The notes under the pieces are model-generated. The model worked only from the letters and a program-made list of their open reading frames with translations, ran no database searches and was not told the DNA's origin. From Hydractinia symbiolongicarpus (lineage: Eukaryota; Cnidaria; Hydrozoa; Anthoathecata; Hydractiniidae), in contig NC_079875.1 in the NCBI RefSeq assembly GCF_029227915.1, forward strand, positions 3,908,001 through 3,972,000: DNA of 64,000 nucleotides, in the 5' to 3' direction. This document shows positions 51,101 to 64,000 of this stretch, in pieces; the stretch's first letter is position 1; every line of letters begins with the position of its first letter. Made by a program: the position numbers and the translations under genes.

Positions 51101-54100
51101 CTACGCCCAGAACTGTAAGGGGAAACAGAATAATTCAAGCATTCAAGCTTGATTTTTTCTGTGCCCCCTATGGCGTTGCCAGATATTTGCACGCCCAGAA
51201 CTGTAGGGGGTACAGAATAATTCAGGCATACATACCTGATTTTTTCTGTACCCCCTATGGCGTTGCCAGATATTTGCACGCCCTATTCTGTAGGAGGGTA
51301 CAGAATAATTCAGGCATTCATACCTGATTTTTTCTGTACCCCCTTTGGCGTTGCCAGATATTGTACGCCTAGAACTGTAGGGGGGTACAGAATAATTCAG
51401 GCATCCATACCTGATTTTTTTTGTACCCCCCATGGCGTACCCAGATATTGGTACGCCCAGAACTGTAAGGGGGTACAGAATAATTCAGGCATACATACCT
51501 GATTTTTTCTGTACCCCCTATGGCGTTGCCAGTTAATTGCACGCCCAGAACTGTAGGGGGGTACAGAATAATTCAGGCATTCATACCTGATTTTTTCTGT
51601 ACCCCCTGTGGCGTTGCCAGATATTGTACGCCTAGAACTGTAGGGGGGTACAGAATAATTCAGGCATCCATACCTGATTTTTTCTGTACCCCCTATGGCG
51701 TTGCCAGATATTGTACGCCTAGAACTGTAGGGGGGTACAGAATAATTCAGGCAATAATACCTGATTTTTTCTGTACCCCCTATGGCGTTGCCAGATATTT
51801 ATACGGCCAAAACTGTAGGGAAGTACAGAATAATTCAGGCATCCATACTGATTTTTCTGTACCCTCTATGGCGTTGCCAGATATTTGCACGCCCAGAACT
51901 GTGGGTGGGTACAGAATAATTCAGGCATACATACCTGATATTTTCTGTACCCCCTATGGCGTTGCCAGATATTTGCACGCCCAGAACTGTAGGGGGTACA
52001 GAATAATTCAGGCATTCATACCTGATTTTTTCTGTACCCCCTATGGCGTTGCCAGATATTGTACGCCTAGAACTGTAGGGGGGTACAGAATAATTCAGGC
52101 ATTAATACCTGATTTTTTCTGTACCCCCTATGGCGTTGCCAGATATTTATACGCCTAAAACTGTAGGGGGTACAGAATAATTCAGGCATCCATACCTGAT
52201 TTTTTCTGTACCCCCTTTGGCGTTGCCAGATATTTGCACGCCCATAACTGTAGGGGGGTACAGAATAACCCAGGCATTAATACCTGATTTTTTCTGTACC
52301 CACTATGGCGTTGCCAGATATTCATACGCCCAAAACTGTAGGGGGGTACAGAATAATTCAGGCATCCATACCTGATTTTTTCTGTACCCTCTATGACGTT
52401 GCCAGATATTGTACGCCCAGAACTGTAGGGGGGTACAGAATAATTCAGGCATTCATACCTGATTTTTTCTGTACCCCCTTTGGCGTTGCCAGATATTTGC
52501 ACGCCCATAACTGTAGGGGGGTACAGAATAACCCAGGCATTAATACCTGATTTTTTCTGTACCCACTATGGCGTTGCCAGATATTCATACGCCCAAAACT
52601 GTAGGGGGGTACAGAATAATTCAGGCATCCATACCTGATTTTTTCTGTACCCTCTATGACGTTGCCAGATATTTTACGCCCAGAACTGTAGGGGGGTACA
52701 GAATAATTCAGGCATTCATACCTGATTTTTTCTGTACCCCCTTTGGCGTTGCCAGATATTGTACGCCTAGAACTGTAGGGGGGTACAGAATAATTCAGGC
52801 ATCCATACCTGATTTTTTCTGTACCCCCCATGGCGTACCCAGATATTTGTACGCCCAGAACTGTAGGGGGGTACAGAATAATTCAGGCATCCATACCTGA
52901 TTTTTTCTGTACCCCCTATGGCGTTGCCAGATATTTGCACGCCCAGAACTGTAGGGGGTACAGAATAATTCAGGCATACAAACCTGATTTTTTCTGTACC
53001 CCCAATGGCGTTGCCAGTTATTTGCACGCCCAGAACTGTAGGGGGGTACAGAATAATTCAGGCATTCATACCTGATTTTTACTGTACCCCCTGTGGCGTT
53101 GCCAGATATTGTACGCCTAGAACTGTAGGGGGGTACAGAATAATTCAGGCATCCATACCTGATTTTTTCTGTACCCCCCATGGCGTACCCAGATATTTGA
53201 ACGCCCAGAACTGTAGGGGGGTACAGAATAATTCAGGCATCCATACCTGATTTTTTCTGTACCCCTTATGGCGTTGCTAGATATTTGCACGCCCAGAACT
53301 GTAGGGGGGTACAGAATAATCCAGGCATTAATACCTGATTTTTTCTGTACCCACTATGGCGTTGCCAGATATTTATACGCCCAAAACTGTAGGGGGTACA
53401 GAATAATTCAGGCATCCATACCTGATTTTTTCTGTACCCCCTATGGCGTTGCCAGATATTTGCACGCCCAGAACGGTAGGGGGGTACAGAATAATCCAGG
53501 CATTAATACCTGATTTTTTCTGTACCCACTATAACGTTGCCAGATATTCATACGCCCAAAACTGTAGGGGGGTACAGAATAATTCAGGCATCCATACCTG
53601 ATTTTTTCTGTACCCTCTATGACGTTGCCAGATATTGTACTCCCAGAACTGTAGGGGGGTACAGAATAATTCAGGCATCCATACCTTATTTTTTCTGTAC
53701 CCCCTATGCCGTTGCCAGATATTTGCACGCCCAGAACTGTAGGGGGTACAGAATAATTCAGGCATTCATACCTGATTTTTTCTGTACCCCCTTTGGCGTT
53801 GCCAGATATTGTACGCCTAGAACTGTAGGGGGGTACAGAATAATTCAGGCATCCATACCTGATTTTTTCTGTACCCCCCATGGCGTACCCAGATATTTGT
53901 ACGCCCAGAACTGTAGGGGGGAAACAGAATAATTCAGGCATCCATACCTGATTTTTTCTGTACCCCCTATGGCGTACCCAGATATTTGTACGCCCAGAAC
54001 TGTAGGGGGGTACAGAATAATTCAGGCATCCATACCTGATTTTTTCTGTACCCCCTATGGCGTTGCCAGATATTTGCACGCCCAGAACTGTAGGGGGTAC

Positions 54101-57100
54101 AGAATAATTCAGGCATACATACCTGATTTTTTCTGTACCCCCTATGGCGTTGCCAGATATTTGCACGCCCTATTCTGTAGGGGGGTACAGAATAATTCAG
54201 GCATTCATACCTGATTTTTTCTGTACCCCCTTTGGCGTTGCCAGATATTGTACGCCTACAACTGTAGGGGGGTACAGAATAATTCAGGCATCCATACCTG
54301 ATTTTTTTTGTACCCCCCATGGCGTACCCAGATATTGGTACGCCCAGAACTGTAAGGGGGTACAGAATAATTCAGGCATCCATACCTGATTTTTTCTGTA
54401 CCCCCTATGGCGTTCCCAGATATTTGCACGCCCAGAACTGTAGGGGGTACAGAATAATTCAGGCATACATACCTGATTTTTTCTGTACCCCCTATGGCGT
54501 TGCCAGTTATTTGCACGCCCAGAACTGTAGGGGGGTACAGAATAATTCAGGCATTCATACCTGATTTTTTCTGTACCCCCTGTGGCGTTGCCAGATATTG
54601 TACGCCTAGAACTGTAGGGGGGTACAGAATAATTCAGGCATCCATACCTGATTTTTTCTGTACCCCCCATAGCGTACCCAGATATTTGTACGCCCAGAAC
54701 TGTAGGGGGGTACAGAATAATTCAGGCATCCATACCTGATTTTTTCTGTACCCTCTATGGCGTTGCCAGATATTTGCACGCCCAGAACTGTGGGTGGGTA
54801 CAGAATAATTCAGGCATACATACCTGATTTTTTCTGTACCCCCTATGGCGTTGCCAGATATTTGCACGCCCAGAACTGTAGGGGGTACAGAATAATTCAG
54901 GCATTCATACCTGATTTTTTCTGTACCCCCTGTGGCGTTGCCAGATATTGTACGCCCAGAACTGTAGGGGTACAGAATAATTTAGGCATTCATACCTGAT
55001 TTTTTCTGTACCCCCTATGGCGTTGCCAGATATTTATACGCCCAGAACTGTAGGGGGGTACAGAATAATTCAGGCATCCATACCTGATTTTTTCTGTACC
55101 CCCCATGGCGTTTCCAGATATTTATACGCCCAGATCTGTAGGGGGTAGAGAATAATTCAGGCATTCATACCTGATTTTTTTTGTACCCCCTATGGCGTTG
55201 CCAGATATTGTACGCCTAGAACTGTAGGGGGGTACAGAATAATTCAGGCATTAATACCTGATTTTTTCTGTACCCCCTGTGGCGTTGCCAGATATTTATA
55301 CGCCAAAACTGTAGGGGGTACAGAATAATTCAGGCATCCATACCTGATTTTTTCTGTACCCCCCATGGCGTTGCCAGATATTTGCACGCCCAGAACTGTA
55401 GGGGGGGTACAGAATAACCCAGGCATTAATACCTGATTTTTTCTGTACCCACTATGGCGTTGCCAGATATTCATACGCCCAAAACTGTAGGGGGGTACAG
55501 AATAATTCAGGCATCCATACCTGATTTTTTCTGTACCCTCTATGACGTTGCCAGATATTGTACGCCCAGAACTGTAGGGGGGTACAGAATAATTCAGGCA
55601 TCCATACCTGATTTTTTCTGTACCCCCTGTGCCGTTGCCAGATATTTGCACGCCCAGAACTGTAGGGGGTACAGATTAATTCAGGCATTCATACCTGATT
55701 TTTTCTGTACCCCCTTTGGCGTTGCCAGATATTGTACGCCTAGAACTGTAGGGGGGTACAGAATAATTCAGGCATCCATACCTGATTTTTTCTGTACCCC
55801 CCATGGCGTACCCAGATATTTGTACGCCCAGAACTGTAGGGGGGTACAGAATAATTCAGGCATCCATACCTGATTTTTTCTGTACCCCCTATGGCGTACC
55901 CAGATATTTGTACGCCCAGAACTGTAGGGGGGTACAGAATAATTCAGGCATCCATACCTGATTTTTTCTGTACCCCCTATGGCGTTGCCAGATATTTGCA
56001 CGCCCAGAACTGTAGGGGGTACAGAATAATTCAGGCATACATACCTGATTTTTTCTGTACCCCCTATGGCGTTGCCAGATATTTGCTCGCCTAGAACTGT
56101 AGGGGGGTACAGAATAATTCAGGCATTCATACCTGATTTTTTCTGTACCCCCTTTGGCGTTGCCAGATATTGTACGCCTAGAACTGTAGGGGGGTACAGA
56201 ATAATTCAGGCATCCATACCTGATTTTTTTTGTACCCCCCATGGCGTACCCAGATATTGGTACGCCCAGAACTGTAAGGGGGTACAGAATAATTCAGGCA
56301 TCCATACCTGATTTTTTCTGTACCCCCTATGGCGTTGCCAGATATTTGCACGCCCAGAACTGTAGGGGGTACAGAATAATTCAGGCATACATACCTGATT
56401 TTTTTTGTACCCCCTATGGCGTTGCCAGTTATTTGCACGCCCAGAACTGTAGGGGGGGTACAGAATAATTCAGGCATTCATACCTGTTTTTTTCTGTACC
56501 CCCTGTGGCGTTGCCAGATATTGTACGCCTAGAACTGTAGGGGGGTACAGAATAATTCAGGCATCCATACCTGATTTTTTCTGTACCCCCCATGGCGTAC
56601 CCAGATATTTGCACGCCCAGAACTGTAGGGGGTACAGAATAATTCAGGCATACATACCTGATTTTTTTTGTACCCCCTATGGCGTTGCCAGTTATTTGCA
56701 CGCCCAGAACTGTAGGGGGGGTACAGAATAATTCAGGCATTCATACCTGTTTTTTTCTGTACCCCCTGTGGCGTTGCCCGATATTGTACGCCTAGAACTG
56801 TAGGGGGGTACAGAATAATTCAGGCATCCATACCTGATTTTTTCTGTACCCCCCATGGCGTACCCAGATATTTGTATGCCCAGAACTGTAGGGGGGTACA
56901 GAATAATTCAAGCATTAATACATGATTTTTTCTGTACCCCCTATGGCGTTGCCAGATATTTACACGCCCAAAACTGTAGAGGGTACAGAATAATTCAGGC
57001 ATCCATACCTGATTTTTTCTGTACCCCCTATGGCGTTGCCAGACCTTTATACGCCCAAAACTGTAGGGGGGGTACAGAATAATTCAGGCATCCATACCTG

Positions 57101-60100
57101 ATTTTTTCTGTACCCCCTATGCCGTTGCCAGATATTTGCACGCCCAGAACTGTAGGGGGTACAGAATAATTCAGGCATTCATACCTGATTTTTTCTGTCC
57201 CACCTGTGGCGTTGCCAGATATTGTACGCCTAGAACTGTAGGGGGGTACAGAATAATTCAGGCATCCATACCTGATTTTTTCTGTACCCCCTATGGCGTT
57301 GCCAGACATTTATACGCCCAAAACTGTAGGGGGGTACAGAATAATTCAGGCATCCATACCTGATTTTTTTGTACCCTCTATGGCGTTGCCAGATATTTGC
57401 ACGCCCAGAACTGTAGGGAGGTACAAAATAATTCAGGTATTCATACCTGATTTTTTCTGTACCCCCTGTGGCGTTGCCAGATATTGTACGCCTAGAACTG
57501 TAGGGGGGTACAGAATAATTCAGGCATCCATACCTGATTTTTTCTGTACCCCCCATGGCGTACCCAGATATTTGTACGCCCAGAACTGTAGGGGGGTACA
57601 GAATAATTCAGGCATCCATACCTGATTTTTTTTGTACCCCCTATGGCGTTGCCAGATATTTGCACGCCCAGAACTGTACGGGGTACAGAATAATTCGGGC
57701 ATACATACCTGATTTTTTCTGTACCCCCTATGGCGTTGCCAGATATTGTACGCCTAGAACTGTAAGGGGATACAGAATAATTGAGGCATTATTAATACCT
57801 GATTTTTTCTGTACCCCCTATGGCGTTGCCAGATATTTGCACGCCTAGAACTGTAGGGGGGTACAGAATAATTCAGGCATCCATACCTGATTTTTTTTGT
57901 ACCCCCCATGGCGTACCCAGATATTGGTACGCCCAGAACTGTAAGGGGGTACAGAATAATTCAGGCATCCATACCTGATTTTTTCTGTACCCCCTATGGC
58001 GTTGCCAGATATTTGCACGCCCAGAACTGTAGGGGGTACAGAATAATTCAGGCATACATACCTGATTTTTTTTGTACCCCCTATGGCGTTGCCAGTTATT
58101 TGCACGCCCAGAACTGTAGGGGGGGTACAGAATAATTCAGGCATTCATACCTGTTTTTTTCTGTACCCCCTGTGGCGTTGCCAGATATTGTACGCCTAGA
58201 ACTGTAGGGGGGTACAGAATAATTCAGGCATCCATACCTGATTTTTTCTGTACCCCCCATGGCGTACCCAGATATTTGTACGCCCAGAACTGTAGGGGGG
58301 TACAGAATAATTCAAGCATTAATACATGATTTTTTCTGTACCCCCTATGGCGTTGCCAGATATTTACACGCCCAAAACTGTAGAGGGTACAGAATAATTC
58401 AGGCATCCATACCTGATTTTTTCTGTACCCCCTATGGCGTTGCCAGACCTTTATACGCCCAAAACTGTAGGGGGGGTACAGAATAATTCAGGCATCCATA
58501 CCTGATTTTTTCTGTACCCCCTATGCCGTTGCCAGATATTTGCACGCCCAGAACTGTAGGGGGTACAGAATAATTCAGGCATTCATACCTGATTTTTTCT
58601 GTCCCACCTGTGGCGTTGCCAGATATTGTACGCCTAGAACTGTAGGGGGGTACAGAATAATTCAGGCATCCATACCTGATTTTTTCTGTACCCCCTATGG
58701 CGTTGCCAGACATTTATACGCCCAAAACTGTAGGGGGGTACAGAATAATTCAGGCATCCATACCTGATTTTTTTGTACCCTCTATGGCGTTGCCAGATAT
58801 TTGCACGCCCAGAACTGTAGGGAGGTACAAAATAATTCAGGTATTCATACCTGATTTTTTCTGTACCCCCTGTGGCGTTGCCAGATATTGTACGCCTAGA
58901 ACTGTAGGGGGGTACAGAATAATTCAGGCATCCATACCTGATTTTTTCTGTACCCACCATGGCGTACCCAGATATTTGTACACCCAGAACTGTAGGGGGG
59001 TACAGAATAATTCAGGCATCCATACCTGATTTTTTTTGTACCCCCTATGGCGTTGCCAGATATTTGCACGCCCAGAACTGTACGGGGTACAGAATAATTC
59101 AGGCATCCATACCTGATTTTTTTTGTACCCCCTATGGCGTTGCCAGATATTTGCACGCCCAGAACTGTACGGGGTACAGAATAATTCGGGCATACATACC
59201 TGATTTTTTCTGTACCCCCTATGGCGTTGCCAGATATTGTACGCCTAGAACTGTAAGGGGGTACAGAATAATTGAGGCATTATTAATACCTGATTTTTTC
59301 TGTACCCCCTATGGCGTTGCCAGATATTTGCACGCCCAGAACTGTAAGGGGTACAGAATAATTCAGGCATTCATACCTGATTTTTTCTGTACCCCCCATG
59401 GCGTACCCAGATATTTGTACGCCCAGAACTGTAGGGGGGTACAGAATAATTCAGGCATCCATACCTGATTTTTTCTGTACCCCCTATGGCGTTGCCAGAT
59501 ATTTGCACGCCCAGAACTGTACGGGGTACAGAATAATTCAGGCATACATACCTGATTTTTTCTGTACCCCCTATGGCGTTGCCAGATATTTATACGCCCA
59601 GAACTGTAGGGGGGTACAGAATAATTCAGGCATCCATACCTGATTTTTTCTGTACCCCCCATGGCGTTTCCAGATATTTATACGCCCAGATCTGTAGGGG
59701 GTAGAGAATAATTCAGGCATTCATACCTGATTTTTTTTGTACCCCCTATGGCGTTGCCAGATATTGTACGCCTAGAACTGTAGGGGGGTACAGAATAATT
59801 CAGGCATTAATACCTGATTTTTTCTGTACCCCCTGTGGCGTTGCCAGATATTTATACGCCCAAAACTGTAGGGGGTACAGAATAATTCAGGCATCCATAC
59901 CTGATTTTTTCTGTACCCCCCATGGCGTTGCCAGATATTTGCACGCCCAGAACTGTAGGGGGGGTACAGAATAACCCAGGCATTAATACCTGATTTTTTC
60001 TGTACCCACTATGGCGTTGCCAGATATTCATACGCCCAAAACTGTAGGGGGGTACAGAATAATTCAGGCATCCATACCTGATTTTTTCTGTACCCTCTAT

Positions 60101-63100
60101 GACGTTGCCAGATATTGTACGCCCAGAACTGTAGGGGGGTACAGAATAATTCAGGCATCCATACCTGATTTTTTCTGTACCCCCTGTGCCGTTGCCAGAT
60201 ATTTGCACGCCCAGAACTGTAGGGGGTACAGATTAATTCAGGCATTCATACCTGATTTTTTCTGTACCCCCTTTGGCGTTGCCAGATATTGTACGCCTAG
60301 AACTGTAGGGGGGTACAGAATAATTCAGGCATCCATACCTGATTTTTTCTGTACCCCCCATGGCGTACCCAGATATTTGTACGCCCAGAACTGTAGGGGG
60401 GTACAGAATAATTCAGGCATCCATACCTGATTTTTTCTGTACCCCCTATGGCGTACCCAGATATTTGTACGCCCAGAACTGTAGGGGGGTACAGAATAAT
60501 TCAGGCATCCATACCTGATTTTTTCTGTACCCCCTATGGCGTTGCCAGATATTTGCACGCCCAGAACTGTAGGGGGTACAGAATAATTCAGGCATACATA
60601 CCTGATTTTTTCTGTACCCCCTATGGCGTTGCCAGATATTTGCTCGCCTAGAACTGTAGGGGGGTACAGAATAATTCAGGCATTCATACCTGATTTTTTC
60701 TGTACCCCCTTTGGCGTTGCCAGATATTGTACGCCTAGAACTGTAGGGGGGTACAGAATAATTCAGGCATCCATACCTGATTTTTTTTGTACCCCCCATG
60801 GCGTACCCAGATATTGGTACGCCCAGAACTGTAAGGGGGTACAGAATAATTCAGGCATCCATACCTGATTTTTTCTGTACCCCCTATGGCGTTGCCAGAT
60901 ATTTGCACGCCCAGAACTGTAGGGGGTACAGAATAATTCAGGCATACATACCTGATTTTTTTTGTACCCCCTATGGCGTTGCCAGTTATTTGCACGCCCA
61001 GAACTGTAGGGGGGGTACAGAATAATTCAGGCATTCATACCTGTTTTTTTCTGTACCCCCTGTGGCGTTGCCAGATATTGTACGCCTAGAACTGTAGGGG
61101 GGTACAGAATAATTCAGGCATCCATACCTGATTTTTTCTGTACCCCCCATGGCGTACCCAGATATTTGTATGCCCAGAACTGTAGGGGGGTACAGAATAA
61201 TTCAAGCATTAATACATGATTTTTTCTGTACCCCCTATGGCGTTGCCAGATATTTACACGCCCAAAACTGTAGAGGGTACAGAATAATTCAGGCATCCAT
61301 ACCTGATTTTTTCTGTACCCCCTATGGCGTTGCCAGACCTTTATACGCCCAAAACTGTAGGGGGGGTACAGAATAATTCAGGCATCCATACCTGATTTTT
61401 TCTGTACCCCCTATGCCGTTGCCAGATATTTGCACGCCCAGAACTGTAGGGGGTACAGAATAATTCAGGCATTCATACCTGATTTTTTCTGTACCCCCTA
61501 TGGCGTTGCCAGATATTTGCTCGCCTAGAACTGTAGGGGGGTACAGAATAATTCAGGCATTCATACCTGATTTTTTCTGTACCCCCTTTGGCGTTGCCAG
61601 ATATTGTACGCCTAGAACTGTAGGGGGGTACAGAATAATTCAGGCATCCATACCTGATTTTTTTTGTACCCCCCATGGCGTACCCAGATATTGGTACGCC
61701 CAGAACTGTAAGGGGGTACAGAATAATTCAGGCATCCATACCTGATTTTTTCTGTACCCCCTATGGCGTTGCCAGATATTTGCACGCCCAGAACTGTAGG
61801 GGGTACAGAATAATTCAGGCATACATACCTGATTTTTTTTGTACCCCCTATGGCGTTGCCAGTTATTTGCACGCCCAGAACTGTAGGGGGGGTACAGAAT
61901 AATTCAGGCATTCATACCTGTTTTTTTCTGTACCCCCTGTGGCGTTGCCAGATATTGTACGCCTAGAACTGTAGGGGGGTACAGAATAATTCAGGCATCC
62001 ATACCTGATTTTTTCTGTACCCCCCATGGCGTACCCAGATATTTGTATGCCCAGAACTGTAGGGGGGTACAGAATAATTCAAGCATTAATACATAATTTT
62101 TTCTGTACCCCCTATGGCGTTGCCAGATATTTACACGCCCAAAACTGTAGAGGGTACAGAATAATTCAGGCATCCATACCTGATTTTTTCTGTACCCCCT
62201 ATGGCGTTGCCAGACCTTTATACGCCCAAAACTGTAGGGGGGGTACAGAATAATTCAGGCATCCATACCTGATTTTTTCTGTACCCCCTATGCCGTTGCC
62301 AGATATTTGCACGCCCAGAACTGTAGGGGGTACAGAATAATTCAGGCATTCATACCTGATTTTTTCTGTCCCACCTGTGGCGTTGCCAGATATTGTACGC
62401 CTAGAACTGTAGGGGGGTACAGAATAATTCAGGCATCCATACCTGATTTTTTCTGTACCCCCTATGGCGTTGCCAGACATTTATACGCCCAAAACTGTAG
62501 GGGGGTACAGAATAATTCAGGCATCCATACCTGATTTTTTTGTACCCTCTATGGCGTTGCCAGATATTTGCACGCCCAGAACTGTAGGGAGGTACAAAAT
62601 AATTCAGGTATTCATACCTGATTTTTTCTGTACCCCCTGTGGCGTTGCCAGATATTGTACGCCTAGAACTGTAGGGGGGTACAGAATAATTCAGGCATCC
62701 ATACCTGATTTTTTCTGTACCCCCCATGGCGTACCCAGATATTTGTACGCCCAGAACTGTAGGGGGGTACAGAATAATTCAGGCATCCATACCTGATTTT
62801 TTTTGTACCCCCTATGGCGTTGCCAGATATTTGCACGCCCAGAACTGTACGGGGTACAGAATAATTCGGGCATACATACCTGATTTTTTCTGTACCCCCT
62901 ATGGCGTTGCCAGATATTGTACGCCTAGAACTGTAAGGGGGTACAGAATAATTGAGGCATTATTAATACCTGATTTTTTCTGTACCCCCTATGGCGTTGC
63001 CAGATATTTGCACGCCTAGAACTGTAGGGGGGTACAGAATAATTCAGGCATCCATACCTGATTTTTTTTGTACCCCCCATGGCGTACCCAGATATTGGTA

Positions 63101-64000
63101 CGCCCAGAACTGTAAGGGGGTACAGAATAATTCAGGCATCCATACCTGATTTTTTCTGTACCCCCTATGGCGTTGCCAGATATTTGCACGCCCAGAACTG
63201 TAGGGGGTACAGAATAATTCAGGCATACATACCTGATTTTTTTTGTACCCCCTATGGCGTTGCCAGTTATTTGCACGCCCAGAACTGTAGGGGGGGTACA
63301 GAATAATTCAGGCATTCATACCTGTTTTTTTCTGTACCCCCTGTGGCGTTGCCAGATATTGTACGCCTAGAACTGTAGGGGGGTACAGAATAATTCAGGC
63401 ATCCATACCTGATTTTTTCTGTACCCCCCATGGCGTACCCAGATATTTGTACGCCCAGAACTGTAGGGGGGTACAGAATAATTCAAGCATTAATACATGA
63501 TTTTTTCTGTACCCCCTATGGCGTTGCCAGATATTTACACGCCCAAAACTGTAGAGGGTACAGAATAATTCAGGCATCCATACCTGATTTTTTCTGTACC
63601 CCCTATGGCGTTGCCAGACCTTTATACGCCCAAAACTGTAGGGGGGGTACAGAATAATTCAGGCATCCATACCTGATTTTTTCTGTACCCCCTATGCCGT
63701 TGCCAGATATTTGCACGCCCAGAACTGTAGGGGGTACAGAATAATTCAGGCATTCATACCTGATTTTTTCTGTCCCACCTGTGGCGTTGCCAGATATTGT
63801 ACGCCTAGAACTGTAGGGGGGTACAGAATAATTCAGGCATCCATACCTGATTTTTTCTGTACCCCCTATGGCGTTGCCAGACATTTATACGCCCAAAACT
63901 GTAGGGGGGTACAGAATAATTCAGGCATCCATACCTGATTTTTTTGTACCCTCTATGGCGTTGCCAGATATTTGCACGCCCAGAACTGTAGGGAGGTACA
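45191..64000. repeat. Satellite array, ~87-88 bp monomer, runs past right edge
   Basis: About 18.8 kb of head-to-tail monomers, roughly 210-215 by length divided by period. The monomer can be read as CAGAATAATTCAGGCATNNA, TACCTGATTTTTTCTGTACC, CCCTATGGCGTTGCCAGATA, TTTGCACGCCCAGAACTGTA, then GGGGGGTA. Length varies with the G run (G4-G7) and with TATTTGCACG versus TATTGTACG. Sub-types recur: GTTGCCAGATATTTGCACG, GTTGCCAGATATTGTACGCC and GTACCCAGATATTTGTACG. The first monomer starts inside the repeat at CAGAATAATT. Divergence is low and falls toward the right, where long blocks are almost identical. No gene, promoter or unique insertion was seen within it. Confidence 0.98.

Noticed and set aside
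45051-64000. Dozens of overlapping open frames of 60-241 codons on both strands, with repeated peptides such as GYRIIQASIPDFFCTPYG and GGTEKIRYGCLNYSVPP
   Set aside because: They arise because the satellite monomer happens to lack stops in several frames and its near-palindrome makes the two strands alike. Monomer lengths of 87 and 88 shift the frame arbitrarily, and there is no promoter, splice pattern or codon bias. Not annotated as genes.
45191-64000. Possible CRISPR array
   Set aside because: The repeats are contiguous 87-88 bp monomers with no unique spacers, in intron-containing eukaryotic DNA. The same holds for the 20-bp minisatellite at 22420-23015.

Overview
The window is AT-rich animal nuclear DNA. 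Its genes are broken into many short exons with GT-AG introns, surrounded by degraded non-LTR retrotransposons, small inverted-repeat elements, and a satellite array that fills the last 19 kb. The mixture of APE-type LINEs, a Penelope-like remnant and tiny exons in a conserved cohesin-loader gene suits an early-branching invertebrate such as a cnidarian. That placement is inference; no single sequence proves the taxon.

Layout: (1) 1-1170: the first three coding exons (minus strand) of a GH27 alpha-galactosidase / alpha-N-acetylgalactosaminidase, which continues beyond the left edge. (2) 1627-15706: a nearly complete MAU2 (SCC4) cohesin-loading-factor gene on the minus strand, traced here as 19 coding exons including one of 28 nt. 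A 3.4 kb degraded LINE sits in one intron. (3) 16270-17110: the C-terminal part of a Penelope-like element (RT end plus GIY-YIG nuclease). (4) 19950-35872: a minus-strand gene for a secreted LRR-Ig protein. It has a signal peptide, an LRR N-cap, sixteen consecutive LRR exons of exactly 72 nt in one phase, an LRR C-cap, two Ig domains, a Cys-rich segment and an acidic tail. Its introns carry a 20-bp minisatellite, a ~120-bp tandem repeat, a composite hairpin/tRNA-like element and a 1.7 kb terminal-inverted-repeat element. (5) 37458-37850: a short minus-strand ORF for an unrecognised acidic, probably tail-anchored membrane protein. (6) 38850-41930: a degraded CR1/jockey-like LINE on the minus strand. 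(7) 43218-44690: a truncated plus-strand copy of the same LINE family found in the MAU2 intron; a third, very short 3' fragment lies at 158-457. (8) 45191-64000 and past the right edge: a satellite array of about 87-88 bp monomers with higher-order duplications.

The three clear genes are functionally unrelated: lysosomal glycosidase, chromosome cohesion, and extracellular adhesion or matrix. They simply lie head-to-tail on the minus strand. The most unusual structure is the satellite. More than half of each monomer is a ~50-bp quasi-palindrome whose central dinucleotide is the most variable site I saw. A lone half-palindrome resembling the monomer lies about 300 bp outside the array.

Exon boundaries were set by eye from reading frame, splice consensus and recalled family similarity. 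No alignment or transcript data were available.
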